DNA of 64,000 nt from Tetrastigma voinierianum (GCA_016808115.1 JAEQBH010007412.1:17757-81756); one strand, 5' to 3'. Shown: positions 49,000 to 61,900, counted from the first letter of the stretch. The notes: generated by a model from the sequence alone, not told the origin. Numbers and translations are program-made.

Positions 49000-51560
49000 G
49001 TTGCTTGCTTTACAAGATAATTTATTTTCGTATGAGATTTAACATTCAATATTCTTTTGTAATTTTTGGGAAATGTATTTCTTCCAAGTGCTTCAACTTA
49101 TTACTAAGATTTTCAAGCATTATCAGAAAAGAAGGGTGCAACATGAGGTCGGTGTCCGCCACCACTAAGGAGTTCTATCGACCGAATTTAAGGTATTGCA
49201 TAAGGTAGTTCTGTTCTCTTGTTATAAACTATAACTATTATAACATATCTAATAAGTTACCTTAAAACCGCACCGATGAGTGCGGTTTTCAAAACACGTG
49301 GATGCCTAATCGATTCAAAAAATACTAGTTTGATGATTATTTTACAGGTAAATCTATTCATGTTTTTTTAGATTTGAATTATTTTAACAATAAACTCTAG
49401 TTTTGTGTGCTATTTTACATAATTTTAGTGTGTTTTTTTAGTTGCTAAGAGATATTAATTTGAGCCACATTACGGTCTCGTTAGATTAGTCGATATGTGT
49501 GCAAGCAAGCTTGAACAACTATCCATTATAAAAAAAATAGATATTAGATATTTACTTTATTTTATCTGAGTCTAACAAATAGATTTTGAAAATAACAATG
49601 TATTTCTTATATTCATAGTGACACTTGAGCCAAACGACTGGAACAAAACCATCGAACATATATATGAGATACTTAAGGTATTTTTTAACTTAATCGGGAG
49701 CAGTCTCGATTTTAAGCCCTATAATGTAATCAGATTCCATGGTAAAGATTTACCACTTTTATGGTCTCTTCCGATTCATATGTGGATTAGTCTCGTCGTG
49801 GTATAGTTTAAAGGCGTCTCCCGTGTATGCATGACATGCTTAACATACCTTATGGTCTGACAAAAAAAAAAAAAAAACATAATTTAGATAGAGTATAAGA
49901 AATCAGGGGTAGTAAAGTAGAAAATTTTGTAATATAGGCATGGAAATTTCCTATGTCATTCATAAAAAGACCAACTAGTTCCATTTTCTTTTTTTCGTGA
50001 TTCAACCATTCTCATCCCAATTTCTCCTTAATTTTCAAATTGTTTTCCTGCAAAATTTTCTCCATTCGCTGTTTTGTTGTATCTAATTACTTCACACAAA
50101 CACATTTATTTGCTTTTTTGATTTTTCTTTTTTCTTCTTTTTTGATCTCAATTTGTTTTGTCCATTTCTCCTTTCACCGTCCGATCTCTTGAATCGCCTT
50201 ACATCAAGCTCGGGTTCGCTTTGTTTCCGGCTGTTGTAGTCGCTTATTGCATTATTTGCGGATGTTGCTTTTGTGGTTTTTTATGTTAAATTTATTTTTT
50301 TTAAATTTGGTAAGAAAGATCAAGTGAATTATGTCTCTAAATTTTTCTTGTTTGGTCAGAATATGGTGGTGTTTTCGATTAAATGGTTGTATTCCCTGGT
50401 TTACTCTATGTGGCTCCGATCTCGACTCACGTATGATGAATCAGGATGTTAAAGAGATGATGAATCAAGTACATAAAAAGACCAACTAGTTCCATTTTCT
50501 TTTTTTCGTAGTAGTCTTTGTCTCTCTTGTATAGTAGAACTTCATCTTTTTCCTGCTTATTTATTTCTTTGATTCGTTTTTTTTGTTGCTCAAAACTTGT
50601 TGCCCAGAAAAAGATTTGGTTTGTGATTTCCAACCATGGCAAAAGGTTTTCTGTTAAAAATGACTAATCCCTTTCATTGCCTATGCTTTTGGAGGCTTTA
50701 ATTATTTGCTTATCAATCAATCGATCTACATGTTTGTGCTTATCAATGGAATTTGGATTCAAGGACAAACCAATGATACAGTTGATCTACAGGCTCTCTC
50801 TTATAGTTCTTTCTGGTAAAGTATGTATATTGAATTGCATCAAATGCTTGCATTCGCAAACTTCTATCATATGTTTCTCCTCGGTTTTTTTAGGTCTCTC
50901 TCCATATATTTATGTTGAATTTGGATTTTTACTGGATGTAACATTGTTTAGTTTCGGCTTTTCGTTCAATTCCAGAGCTATTTTCAACATCAAACATGGT
51001 TCGCTTTTCATCATATCGTGACCGCATTATGATTTTGTCAGATTTACTATTTCTTTGTTTCATTCCATGAGAGTTCCCACCCATTGATATCATCTTCTTC
51101 TACCCATAGCAAATACAATGATTTTAAGTTCATTGAAAAATTCCTCGTTTCTACATTTGTTCTTCATCTTGGTTAAGAACCGCTTCAACAAAATAGATTT
51201 GTTTGATCATCTGTTATGAACATTTCTCCGTTTACAAGACACATTAATCACAACTCGGTTCTACCGCCACCGAACTCCATCTGGGTCAATACTAAATCAA
51301 ATTAGAAAAAGAATTCAACTAATACCAATCTGGGTCAATACTAAATCAAACTACTTGATTATTTTAAATTTAGGATCGTGTTACTCTAAAATTGATCTTG
51401 ATGATTAAGTAGTATTTTTTAAAGAAAATAAATTATATAATTATATCAAAATTTAAATAATAAATTAGATTGAAGGTTTATTGGTAATTGTTTTTTAAAA
51501 TAGTTTTAAAAAATTCTGTTTGAGAACTGTTTTTTAGAGGAAAGAAAAAAATTGTTTAAG
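49000..51560. other. Intron-like AT-rich stretch inside the TNPA-like gene
   Basis: No coding similarity. Contains an exact 38-bp direct repeat, a T-rich part at 50,110-50,160 and AT-rich text at 51,360-51,560. An A-run at 49,862-49,876 is present. Confidence 0.4.
49961..50509 (+). repeat. Exact 38-bp direct repeat pair, 511 bp apart
   Basis: The same 38 bases (starting CATAAAAAGACCAACTAGTT, ending TTTTTTTCGT) occur at 49,961-49,998 and 50,472-50,509 without a mismatch. Other repeats in this region are much diverged, so exact identity stands out. Confidence 0.9.
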
Positions 51561-53154
51561 AACCTAAAATGTTTTTATAAACAGGAACAAAAAGAGACAC
51601 ATATCTCGCTTCCAGAGTGTCAGATATTCATGTCGATATTGACATGATGATGCCCTTCGGTTCTTACATTAGACAAGAAGCGATATTCATGCCCTTCTCG
51701 TCAGAAAGGTTGCAAAGATTCAAGGTATGCATCGCCTTCGCTTTTTTTGTTTCATTAAGAATTTGCGTCATATGATGTGCAACTAGCCATCAGACGTGGT
51801 TTAAGATCATTTAAACTTGTTAATATTGTGTTATTTCAAAATCATGACTGCGGCAAACTACATCGTATGTGGTTATGCATTTTTATTTGTTCAAATATAT
51901 TTTTTTTTTCTTTCGTAAAGCACACTCGATGATTCAAATGATGCATTAGTCAAGAGAACGCTTTATGTGGTGGCAGAAAGCGATATGGGATCACAGGTAA
52001 AGATGAATCGAAGGGAAAAAGAAGAACATATACTGTAAGATATGGGAAATGCAGCAACATTGAGTACTCGAATATAAAAGAAACGTGAACAAGCTGCTAA
52101 AAATCGCCGTATTAAAATAGAGGACTCGACACCTAGCTTTTTTCACACATGTGTGGCTCTGTGATCCACAATTCAAATATCAGATTGCTTTGCAAGAATT
52201 TTAAGAATATTTTTTAAATAACATTTCATCATCTTATTCAACTAATTAATTTCATAATTAATTTTTGTAGAAAAGGAATTGAAACGCCCCCCACGACATT
52301 TGAAGTGTTCAAGAAGATGCACACCAAACAAATGGTGCTTTGGCTGACAAAAGATCTATGACATCAATGTAAGATTTCACTTTTTCTTATTAAAATAACT
52401 CAATAATATTCTTAAATAATTAATTTTATAATGAATTAAATATAGGATGTCGTGGAAACTATGGTCGCTTCTCGCTTCGGGCTCGAGGAGGAATCAATCT
52501 GAGTCATGGAGGTTAACATGAGCCAGCTTATATCTACAAGCCATTGGAGGTAAGAAAGAGGCGAGTGTACGGCTCGCTCTCGTAAGCCCGCATTTTACCC
52601 CGAGACTTTTTCAGCGCCTTCTACCACTTCTCGCTGCCATGATTTTACATTCGATGAACGCTTTCACACAACGTGTGAATGAAGTGGTCACAAGAGGCGA
52701 GAGTAGAAGCTCAAGAACTTTTAACTCAAAATGAATGAAGATGTGAGATTGTATAAAGAGCAATTAGAACACTTCGCAACAAAGATGGAGCAATTTGAAC
52801 GTATTTTTAACTACGCTCAATCCACGCCCAACATCCGCATCCTACCAATCCAGCCTTTACACCCCCATAACCATCTCTCTAGCTCTGATCATGATATTTA
52901 GATTATGAGCCAGTTTTTTTTTATCGATGATGAACTAGTTAATGTGTTAAGAGTTTTTTAATTGTTGCAACATAATTAATGTAAGTTATTTTGTATTGCT
53001 TTTTATTTTTCAACAATGTACTAAATTAATTTGTTTTTCCAACGAATGTGTGCTTTTAATATTATGGTCAATTATTTAAAAATTAAATATATCATAAAGT
53101 AATTTGTAAATTAATATAAATAAAATTTAAATAAAAATGGTTTTAGTGATCTGA

Positions 53155-53825
53155 ATTGAATTTTACGACGGAAAATCTGCCGCTAAAATAACTCAAAAGT
53201 GGACAAGAAATGAGAAATAAGCGACTTTATCGCAAATTGCCGCTATTTTCGGGAGATCTTATTTAATTTTCCGTCGCTTAAATTTAATGATTTAGGCGCC
53301 TCCGTCGCTAAATTTAATTTACCTGATTGAAATTCTCTCCGTCGCTAATAATATGACTCTTATTGTTGCATTATGTCGTTATTTCTTATGACTTAGAATG
53401 CTTAATCCGTCATAAATTTAGCGACGGAAAATTAAAATCCGTCTCCAATATAGCGACGGATTTTTTCATTACATCGCTATTTTAGCGACGGATTTATTCA
53501 TTACGTCGCTATTTTAACGACGGAAAATTAAAATTCGTCGCTAAGTTTAGCGATGGAAAATTCTCAATTCATCAAAGGCGATTAGCTTACGTGATTTTTT
53601 CTTTACGCCACTATTTTAGCGCATGAAAATTGAATACTGCCGCTAAACTTAGCTTACTCGATTGAAAATTTTAGTCGCTAAATTTAGCGAGAGCCGCTTT
53701 TACCATCGAATTTTTCTGATGCAAACTGGGCCGCTTTCATGATTTTTGCGACGGGTTTTTTGATTTACCGACGGTAAAATCCGTCGCTAAAGGGCCGACT
53801 GTACCCTCCGACCGTCGGTTTCAAG
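53155..53825 (+). repeat. Right subterminal repeat cluster of the CACTA element
   Basis: About fifteen copies of GCGACGGA/TCCGTCGCTA-type words in both orientations, for example TTTAGCGACGGATTTATTC, CCGTCGCTAAATTTAA and GACGGTAAAATCCGTCGC. The density and mixed orientation are typical of CACTA subterminal regions. A final CTCCGACCGTCGG (about 53,795-53,818) may be near the end. Confidence 0.75.
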
Positions 53826-53859
53826 GCAAAGCATTGCAATATTTATTCTTTCTTTTCTT

Positions 53860-55250
53860 TCTTTCTTTCTTTTCTCTTTTTCTTTTTTTTTTCCGAAGAC
53901 GCATTTGCCTTCTTTCCATTACGGGTCCTTAACCTATTAAAGGCGGTCACCTAAACTGAGGGTAGGTTATGCAAAGTAAAGGAGGTCAAGGCAGCTTTCA
54001 CCCTCTATCATCAAAACCTAATGTGCTCCTGTGTGGTTAGCTAAAGGTGGAAGAAAGGTTAAAAATCAACAAGAGTTCAACTTATTATCCACTCACTCTG
54101 CATGGAACCAATCTAACATCAATAGAATTGAACAAAATTTCAAAATTTCAAATTATGGGCTGTGCACAACACACAAAAATCAGGGTTGCAAATGGGTCCA
54201 AATTTTGAAAAAGTGTTGTATAGTATAACAACTTTATAGAAAGGTAGAACCCAAGAAGCCACCGAACATCATAAAATAGGTTTGCTCAAAATAATAACAA
54301 ACATAAATACAAAGCCACTTTCCTTAATCACTCCCAACCCAACATCTCTGTCCGAAATTGTGGCCTGATTGGAAAATTAGAGAAGAAAGTGTTACCTCCT
54401 TTGATGAGATGTGATCGTTAAGTGGACAGAGACTTCGCAAGCTTTCCATCGACACCTTATTCACTCCGCTTTGGCTTCAAACAAACAGTTAGGAGAAGAA
54501 AGAGAGGAAAAAAGTAACCGCTTGGAGAATTAAAAATTACATTATCGCAATTTCAAAAGTGTTCTTTCTGGCCATATTTTGGATTCTTCACTCTCTAATC
54601 TTTCCAACGGTACCAAGAACGCTTAAAACGAAGTTTGGATGAAAAAGTTATGAGTGAAACAAAATTGGAGGCAAAACAATAGGGTCATAGCGAAAATTTT
54701 CGCTATCATACGAAAAATTTTCGCAATGTTTATAAATTTTCGCTTATGTCTAATAGCGAAAATTTTTTATTTTTTTTGATTTTTTGATTTTTTTGAAAAT
54801 CAAATAAATAATTAATAAATAAAATAATAAAATAATAAAAATAAAAATAAAAACAATTTTTTTTAGAGACATTTTTTTTTTTTGTATATAAAAACATTTT
54901 TTAGAGACAATTTTTTTTTTTTAAATATAAAATTAAATTTAAAAAAAAATAAAAAGAAAATTTGTTTAAATTTTTTTAATGAAAATAAAAATAAAATAAA
55001 AAACAAACGTTTTTTTTTTCACTTATCTGACTGTTGGCTATTTTGTCTGTTGTGCCCATCCGTACATTTTTTCGCTAGCTTAGCTTGTGGCTCACATAGA
55101 TAGCTAAAATTCATTTTCATATCATTACGAAATTTTCGCTATGGCTGCAAAAATTTTCACTTAAACTGCAAAAATTAATACAAGAAAAATTAAGAAAAAT
55201 TGCAGAAAAGTGAAAAACATGCTAGAACAAAGATTAACTTAAAAATTAGA
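53860..55250. other. Interior of the inserted LTR element, right part; no gene
   Basis: The DNA resumes the LTR element after the CACTA end. AATCTTTCCAACGGTACC with AAAACGAAGTTTGGATG (about 54,597-54,640) resembles non-coding text common near LTRs of plant gypsy elements. At 54,685-54,770 and 55,125-55,150 GCGAAAATTTTCGC palindromes recur. The remainder to 55,080 is A/T-rich. Confidence 0.4.
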
Positions 55251-56545
55251 TAAAATCTAAGGAAAAAAAATTATAGAAAGCCAATTAAAATAAAATAAAA
55301 TGAAATAAAACAAGAAAAATTAAAACAAAATTGGGAGACTGGTGGCTCCCCCAAACCAACTTGTGCCTCGAGGCCGTCAGAATCCAGGAGCCGTGGAATG
55401 CTAAGGTCCAAGTGCTCCAAACCCGAACACGCACCCAAGCCATCCGCTTATGTCGTGCGACAAGAGCAGCCACATCAAGCACGTAGTGGCAAAGGCTTCA
55501 GACATTCGCCACTAACTTTGAATTCTTGTAAGACGTGCAAAGGCAATCGGCGGCCTCAGGGCGGTGTTTTCTGGTGTGGATTGTGTCAGGTGGCAAAATG
55601 TACACTCGGTCGTGGACGGGCCACCAAGCAAAGGCATTCGTGTCAGCGGGAGTGTCTGAACTTATGGGAATCGTTGAAGGACATTCTTTTGGCTCTTCCA
55701 TCGCTGTTTCATTACCCTCCCCGCTATAGCAAGGGAAGGATTTCTTCGTTCTCCCCGAAAACAATGATCACACATATCTAAGGATTCACATAATCCTTCA
55801 GATAATTCAATAAATCCTCCGTAGCTTCCCCGTGGTCATGGTCGACACCGCTCCTCTCGCCATGGTGCCACTTTGTCACTCTTCCCTCCGTGGATATCAC
55901 GCGATCGACAGTCTTCACTGAAGCTCTCAGTTGTCCCATTTATGCTCAAAATCACTTTTCAGCCCATCTAATTTATCGTCTAAACTGCCTTCCACAATGA
56001 CAATTTCTCCGATTCGAATGGGCATTAATCCTTATTCTCCGCCACAAAGTCATCCACTATCCTGTAGTGTCCAAAAAGGATGGTTTGGCTCAGTGGAGGG
56101 ATTAACTGTGGGTGGCTGAGGTGACCGAGGAGTCATACAAAATGGAGGTTCGAGGAGCATATTATAAGGGGTCTTGTTCCCATGAGGAATCGGGTGTGAT
56201 TCCAACTGGTGGTTGTGCTACCACTAGCGTGGTGAACCCATCCATCGGGTTTCATACCTCACGGACATGTGTCTCTAGTATTTTCTCCACGTGGTACTCA
56301 CTATACTCGTTTTCTCCCCTTATGTGTTCCAATTTGATCTAGTTCAAGCCCACTGAAATACGGATTCCCGTTAAAAATAACACAACACAAGACAACACAA
56401 AACAATCTCAGAGCAACTTTTTTTTTTATAGTGAAATGTACAAAAAAAAAAAAAAACAAAATCGATAAAGTGAAAATAAAAGGAAAATTTCAATGTAACT
56501 TGTGATGAAGATCACAAGTGTTCCACAGTCATTAAATGCACTTAG
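55250..56545 (-). other. Leader and possible gag remnant of the inserted LTR element
   Basis: Following the primer site on the minus strand, this 1.3-kb stretch has balanced composition and short open frames (for example 55,764-55,498). None carries a gag, protease or other signature I recognise. LVWGSHQSPNFVLIF occurs near 55,350-55,310. It may be leader or a gag too decayed to read. Confidence 0.3.
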
Positions 56546-56550
56546 CACCA

Positions 56551-56566
56551 TCTCGCAACGGCGCCT
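56551..56566 (-). promoter_or_regulatory. Primer binding site, tRNA-Asp-like
   Basis: Minus-strand AGGCGCCGTTGCGAGA starts three bases after the 5' LTR end. It agrees with TGGCGCCGTTGC, the start of the tRNA-Asp-type primer site common in Athila/Tat elements, over eleven bases. This fixes the strand of the element. Confidence 0.75.
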
Positions 56567-56569
56567 ATT

Positions 56570-57972
56570 TGATTCGTGCTACTTAGGGTGATCCTAATCA
56601 ACAAAATTTGCATCCTATCCTCCCACGCGTAGTCAAGCTACCGCACATAAAGGCTCAGGCGAACATCGATGGGTTTTCTTCAGACAAATGGGATTAAGAA
56701 GCCAAAATGGTGAATTAAGTCTGATTTTAAGGTTCGGGTAAAAATAGGGGTGTAATGGTTAAAACTGAATTTAAATAAAATAAATGTATTAACTTTGAAG
56801 TCATACACCGGTTTAGTGGTTCTAAGGCATTCAACATGTCCTCTGTCTTTTTTCCTCGTCAGAGATTTAATATATACTATTTCCTTTCGAACCCCCGCTT
56901 CTTCATTCCAGCATTAAAACCTAAACCCTAAAATTATTTCTTTCACGCAGCGCTTATTACCCTAATGTTTCAAAACAATAAAACCATCATTGATCTAACC
57001 CGCAGAGCTCATAAATGACAACTAAATGGGCATCATGATCTAACAAGAAGCATCCACTGAACCTTGAAAGCTTGTGCACTCACACTCAAAGGTACATCAT
57101 GTTGATTCAAACCTAAAATGTGAGATACAGAAACAGAACAAGGGAATAAATGCATGCGTGAAAAACACGAGAGACGTGTTTTTTACCTTTAAAACATTCA
57201 CCTAAAGGTCTCTCCTCTTCAAGGAGGAAGAGGTTCAGCCAAACATCCTCTGAGTTGTCATTCTCAGAGGAGTGTTTGATAACCGAGAAAATGAGAGAAA
57301 GAGGAGAGAGAAGAGAGAAATCAGAACTCAAAAGAAAGATGTTAACAAGATTGAAAAAGTTAGGGTTACAAAGCTATGTTGGTCAGAGTAGCCATACAAG
57401 ATGTGAAATACCAAAAATACTAAAAATATAAGATACAATGGGACAAATGGGAATTATACAAACCAAGTCGCTTGATCAAAATCGGGGTGAATTTCGCCAT
57501 CATAGTTAAAATTACAGTATAACAAAATTTGAATTTTCGCCATGCATAGTAACTTCGCTATGATAATAATTTTCGCTATCATATTAAAATATGGTTGAGA
57601 GCTAAAATTACCGATTGCGAAATTCGCTATGCCATAGCCAAATTCACCGTTTCTCATCATGCGCCACCGCTCCATCGCTCCCCATCGCAATATTCCACGC
57701 ACTATTCCATTTCTTCATGCTTTGAAATTCTTCTATTTCGCCATAAAACTGATAGAAGACCAGGTAGAAATGATGGAAATCAACCTGATTTTGGTTATGA
57801 TCGACTGACATGATAATTTACTTCCAATTCCAAAAACTACAAAAAACAAATTTTTGTAACTAATTGAAGTAATAGTGGACCAACATGTCAATCAAGTTAA
57901 TTATAATATAAATACACAAAGCGTCAAACTCATTAAAAATAGTCTAAAATAGCACTTTTTGGGCACTAATCA
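56570..57972 (-). repeat. 5' LTR of the inserted element (copy B)
   Basis: Direct repeat of copy A as described there. It lies against the first half of the outer element's protease: coding similarity stops at 57,973 and the LTR starts at 57,972. Being next to the primer site it is the 5' LTR on the minus strand. Confidence 0.88.
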
Positions 57973-58570
57973 GTGACACTTGTTTATCTTCTTCCATATC
58001 TAACACCACAAAATCCACAGGGGAAATAAACTTCCCCTACCTCGACAAGACATCTTTGCATCCCCCAGTCGAGCCATGCTTGATGCCTCGCCATATGAAG
58101 TGTCATAGTTACAGGAGTAAGCTCCCCCAAACTTAGTCTTTTCACAACAGATAGTGGCATCAAGTTGATACTTGCTCTAGAATCACACAATGCTCTTCCA
58201 AATTCACAATTTTCTTATGGTGTAGAATTATAAGCCGCTGACCCCGCATCTTCCTTTGAAATTCTTCGATCACAACATTGCGTGGTCGATGTTACCACTC
58301 CTTCGCCATCAAGTTTCTTCGCTTCAAAAATATCATGAACTCTGGGCATATATCGAGACACTGAGCCAACGCTTCAAAGAAAAGGAATATTCACTTATCT
58401 TCTTGAACATATCCAAGAATTTGTGAGAATTGGATCATCCATCTTTGATTTCCTGGGTAGCCTTCGAGTGGAATTGTATCGAGGTAAATAGACCGGTAAT
58501 CCTCCCATTTCTTTGCAAGCCTCTTCCTCAACTCGGGCCGCTCCTCGGGCTGCATAGCTTTTCTTCTCTC
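57973..58570 (-). pseudogene. First half of the split protease with upstream linker
   Basis: On the minus strand 58,190-58,090 reads CDSRASINLMPLSVVKRLSLGE, the protease active-site loop of Athila/Tat elements, where the family usually has C-D-L-G-A-S. The Gly of the loop is replaced by Arg. Broken text continues to PVDFVVL- and MEED-like words and stops at 57,973, where an LTR begins. Upstream (58,480-58,230) text like QRWMIQFSQILGYVQED, FEALAQCLDICPEF and VIEEFQRK is the family's gag-protease linker. The missing half is at 33,900-34,075. Confidence 0.82.
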
Positions 58571-59330
58571 TTTTCAATCAATTTTGAATTGCTCGCCACT
58601 TTCTCTTCCAAATTTTCTATTTTATCTTCCTTCTCGTAGTGATTTTAGCCCTTCCTCTTATTTTTCGAGTTCTTGCCACTTATGAGTAACTTTCATATAG
58701 TCTTTGGATTTTTCTTTGTGTCACTAAAGGAATCTCTAGACTAATTTTGCATCGATAGGCCAATCGCCCACCCGAGTCTCTAGATTCTTGTGAGATGCAT
58801 CGTGATTGGCCTTAAACACATTTGTGTTTGCTTGGAATGCTGCTAGCTCAACAAAATTTTGATATGAATGTTCACCGCCGCCTTCCATAGTTTCAACATC
58901 TAATCTTCAAAATACCGGTGACCTTCTCCGCGCCCCGGTTCTCGCCTTTCTACTTCCCTTTGTTGTTGTCAGCTTCTGGAAACCTTGTGGAGCATATTGT
59001 TGATGAAAATTCGTGACGTCTCGACCATGTCGCACTCTACTTCCATAGGAAAATTTTTCGTGGTTTCTCAACGCGGGAGTGTAGCGGCCGAGTCGTTGCT
59101 GGGCTTCAAATCAGGTTCTTTGCGTCGCCACCTATAAACTGAGCCTCCACTGCGATAGTGGACCTCATGAACAAGTCCCTATTAGTCATGCATTCGCCAC
59201 CGTTTTCTATTCTAATCGTATTTGCCAATGGCTTCTTCGAGTAACTATTCTACTCATCGCACATCTATCTTCGTCTCTATACATGATCCTCAAGTACTTT
59301 CAGATAATGATTGTGACTCAAATAGTGCAA
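58570..59330 (-). pseudogene. Gag C-terminal remnant of the outer gypsy element
   Basis: On the minus strand YTPALRNHEKFSYGS (about 59,085-59,040) corresponds to the YNPGWRNHPNFSW block of Athila/Tat gag C-termini. It is followed by FHQQYAPQGFQKL (about 59,005-58,965), then QANTNVFKANHDASHKNLET (about 58,840-58,780) and a coiled-coil-like part. No capsid core is visible before the plus-strand LTR at about 59.3 kb, so the gag N-terminus is missing. Confidence 0.65.
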
Positions 59331-59334
59331 TATT

Positions 59335-60655
59335 TAGCCTTGTTTATAGCAGGTTTTATGCGCTTTTTGTGTACTAATCGACTTCAATAACTCAATTGAC
59401 ACATTAGGGTCCCTGCTTTGATACTGATAAAATTTTGTAGCTATTTTAGTAGTTTTGCAGGTCGAATGCCTTCTATTTCTTCAAATTAACTCAATCACAA
59501 TGAACTTGAGCTGAATTCGAAGATGCAAGATCAAATCGCAGGAATTTCGAGTTAAAATTATTGAAGAAGGAGGAGCAAATCACAAATTTTTAGGGTTTCA
59601 AAATCTGGCAACCTTTTGTAACTCATGTAAATTTCGTAGTTACACTTCGCAACTCGCGAACACTCGCCACCGCTGTCGTGCCTCTTCACCCATTCTGTTG
59701 GATCGCACCCACCTTTTTGGTGGTTTTATACAAGTTTTCCCTCATGTATTTTTGGTTCTTTAACACACTTTTGTAATTTCCTTTTACTGAGCAACTATAT
59801 AAGCTCAACCATGCTTGTAATAAAATCAACTTTTTGTCACCCAATCAACGCCACTGGCATGAAGCCTCCTCCTCGTTGGTGATTTTCTTCTTCTTCTCCC
59901 TCTCACTTTCTTTGCATTTTTGAAGCCAAACACCCTTGATGATGACAAATCAAGGGGATTGCTCGCTAAACCCCTGATCCTTGAAGGGAAGGCCACTGGG
60001 TGTCGTTTTTAGGCTTAGCTGCATGCTCTCATGCTCTTCATGTATGTATTTATGGGTATTTGTGACCCTACTTCACCTTTGGTTAAAATCTCTTAAGCAT
60101 GCTCTCCCTAATGTGTATTTGGCAAGCTTTTTGAGTTCAGTTAATACTTTCACTAGATCCACTGAGGCTCAATTAGTTGTCTCCTATTAGTTATTATGGT
60201 AAAGTTTTGTGATGTTTTCACCGTTGTGACATTTATGCCTAATCAAATGCCATCTTTCAAAAGGAAAAACTCTACTGGTTTAGGTTTTAAAGTTAAATGA
60301 AGACCTGTCAGAAATACTATATGTCATGCTCCCCAACGCGAGGATAAAGACCCGAGTGCATGTTGGTTAACCTAGAACCCTAAGCTCAGTGGCCCGAGAC
60401 TTCAATGATTTCTCTCTTAACTTTTTACTTCTGTTATTTCAGTTTTCAACCATTCACACACACTGTTTTCCACACACCCTATAAATCCAACGGGAAAACA
60501 CCATTTTCAATGCACTGTAACTCTTCTCTCATGAAGAAAACCTGTCCGTAGTTCACCTTGTGAGCTACTATACTACAGTAGCTTTGCTACGTCAGTAGTA
60601 GGAATCCTAGGTTATAAATTTTGTTGATTTCGAACACCTACTTGGCCTAAACAAA
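59335..60655 (+). repeat. 5' LTR of a plus-strand Athila-type element
   Basis: The right end is set by the primer site at 60,661. A TATA box and an AATAAA signal 20 bp after it, at 59,796-59,825, are typical of an LTR U3-R junction. The left end is inferred from where the minus-strand gag stops, near 59,335. A length of about 1.3 kb suits Athila. No 3' LTR lies within the window. An alternative left end is TGTCATGCTCCCC at about 60,321. Confidence 0.55.
59796..59803 (+). promoter_or_regulatory. TATA box of the plus-strand LTR
   Basis: TATATAAG within GCAACTATATAAGCTC, matching the plant TATA consensus, with AATAAAA at 59,819-59,825 shortly downstream. Confidence 0.6.
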
Positions 60656-60660
60656 TGAAA

Positions 60661-60676
60661 TGGCGTCGTTGACGGG
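60661..60676 (+). promoter_or_regulatory. Primer binding site, tRNA-Asp-like
   Basis: TGGCGTCGTTGACGGG differs from the Athila/Tat primer site TGGCGCCGTTGCCGGG at two bases. It lies about 350 bp before the gag start on the same strand. Confidence 0.7.
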
Positions 60677-61012
60677 CCAAGTGAGAAAGTAAAGCAGTGA
60701 ACTTGTGGTTCACATCACAAGTTTTGGTGCATTCTCATTTCTTTTTTATTTTATCATTTTTCCCCACTTGCAGTTCACTGCAGGGGAATTTGAAAACTTC
60801 ACTGCAGGGAGTTTGAAAACTTCCCTGTGCAAATTGTTACTATTGTTTTGATTTTAGTTAACCAATAACCTTTTTGTTAGTATAGTTTTTGTTGGTTTCT
60901 TACTTGTGGTGTAATCATAGCAGCTTATGCAAAGGACATAAACACCGCAGCATTGAAAGGCTAGGTGCTTCCACCGGCTGGCTGTGAAGTTGGGGCCTCG
61001 CACACCAACCAA

Positions 61013-61900
61013 ATGGAGACTCCACCTGAAGAGCAGCAGAGCCAACAGGGGGTTCATCGAGACCCCAATGCCTACAGATCGATGAGGGATCACATACACC
61101 ACCAAGGGTGAGTGCACCCTCATGCATTATACCCTCGCGGCAGAGATGGCAAATGGGACCCTTATTCGTGCCCCTACTCCGACTCTTTTCATGGTATGGG
61201 AAAACAAAATCCATACACACATATTCGGGATTTCGAGGAGGTTTTCACTACTTTCAAGGAGGGTGTGTTCGATATGGACTTCAAGCCGAAAGCCTCTCTT
61301 CACTCCCAGCATAAAGCCAAATTTTGGCTTAATTCACTAAGGCCAAGGACCATCAGTAACTGGACTGAGCTGCAGGAGGAATTCTTGAAGAAGTTCTTTA
61401 GTGCGCATAAGACCAACAATCTGAAGAGGAAAATCTACACCTTTGCAGCTCATGACAATGAAAGGTTCTACCGTCGAGAGATTCACAGACCATCGCTGTA
61501 CGCCCAATAATCTACGGATTCGACACGGATGTCAGAATCATTTTTATGATGGAATGTCTCCTTCCATGAAGCAATTATTAGAAACAATGTGGAGGGGACT
61601 TCGAGAAAGAATCCCGGACAGGCAATGGATTTCCTCAACTGCGGCCAGATGATTCGCGCCCGACGAGCCAAATCCCGTGGGAGGCGCATTGCAGAGACTT
61701 CTCGAAGAAACCAAATGTGGAGCATCTATTCACTTGGCAGAGGATGGAATTGGCGATGGGCTTATCCATCTTGGCTAGGAGGGTGGAAGAACTGGAAGGA
61801 AAAAGGATACACGAGGTCCAGGCAGTGACTGAAATCCCTGCACAGGCCAAGCAATGCTTCAATTGCCAATCCACTGGCCACCAAGAAGAATAATGTCCAA
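61013..61900 (+). pseudogene. Athila-type gag, frame-shifted
   Basis: The ATG at 61,013 starts METPPEEQQSQQGVHRDPNA, a polar N-terminus; the frame then shifts near a TGA at about 61,108. The core reads QNPYTHIRDFEEVFTTFKEG (61,209-61,268), KFWLNSLRPRTISNWTELQ and FFSAHKTNNLKRKIYTFAAH (61,396-61,455), the Retrotrans_gag domain, nearly complete. NHFYDGMSPSMKQLLETMW follows in another frame (about 61,532-61,590). CFNCQSTGHQEE, a stop, then CPIAP (61,855-61,905) is the CCHC zinc knuckle with a TAA inside. The capsid protein packages element RNA. Confidence 0.93.

Larger units (their letters stand above)
48699..52910 (+). pseudogene. Transposase_24 (TNPA-like) CACTA accessory gene
   Basis: In CACTA elements this protein binds subterminal repeats. 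Exon-like pieces: a Ser/Pro-rich N-terminus (48,750-48,930, PSSTAPPSYVRHLPS); text at 52,080-52,160 with EQAAKNRRIKIEDSTPSFFH followed by HTCGSV; ETPPTTFEVFKKMHTKQ (52,280-52,340), the family's K--HT core; GGKK (52,547) then a charged C-terminus with LYKEQLEHFATKMEQFERI (52,750-52,805), a likely coiled coil. A 77-bp intron is supported: GTAAGA at 52,369 and TATAG ending at 52,445. Between 49.0 and 51.5 kb are probable introns. Stops at several places make it non-functional. Confidence 0.75.

Noticed and set aside
55398..55781. 127-codon plus-strand frame with several Cys residues
   Set aside because: No recognisable domain, and it lies antisense in the leader of a minus-strand LTR element; cysteine spacing fits no zinc-finger class.
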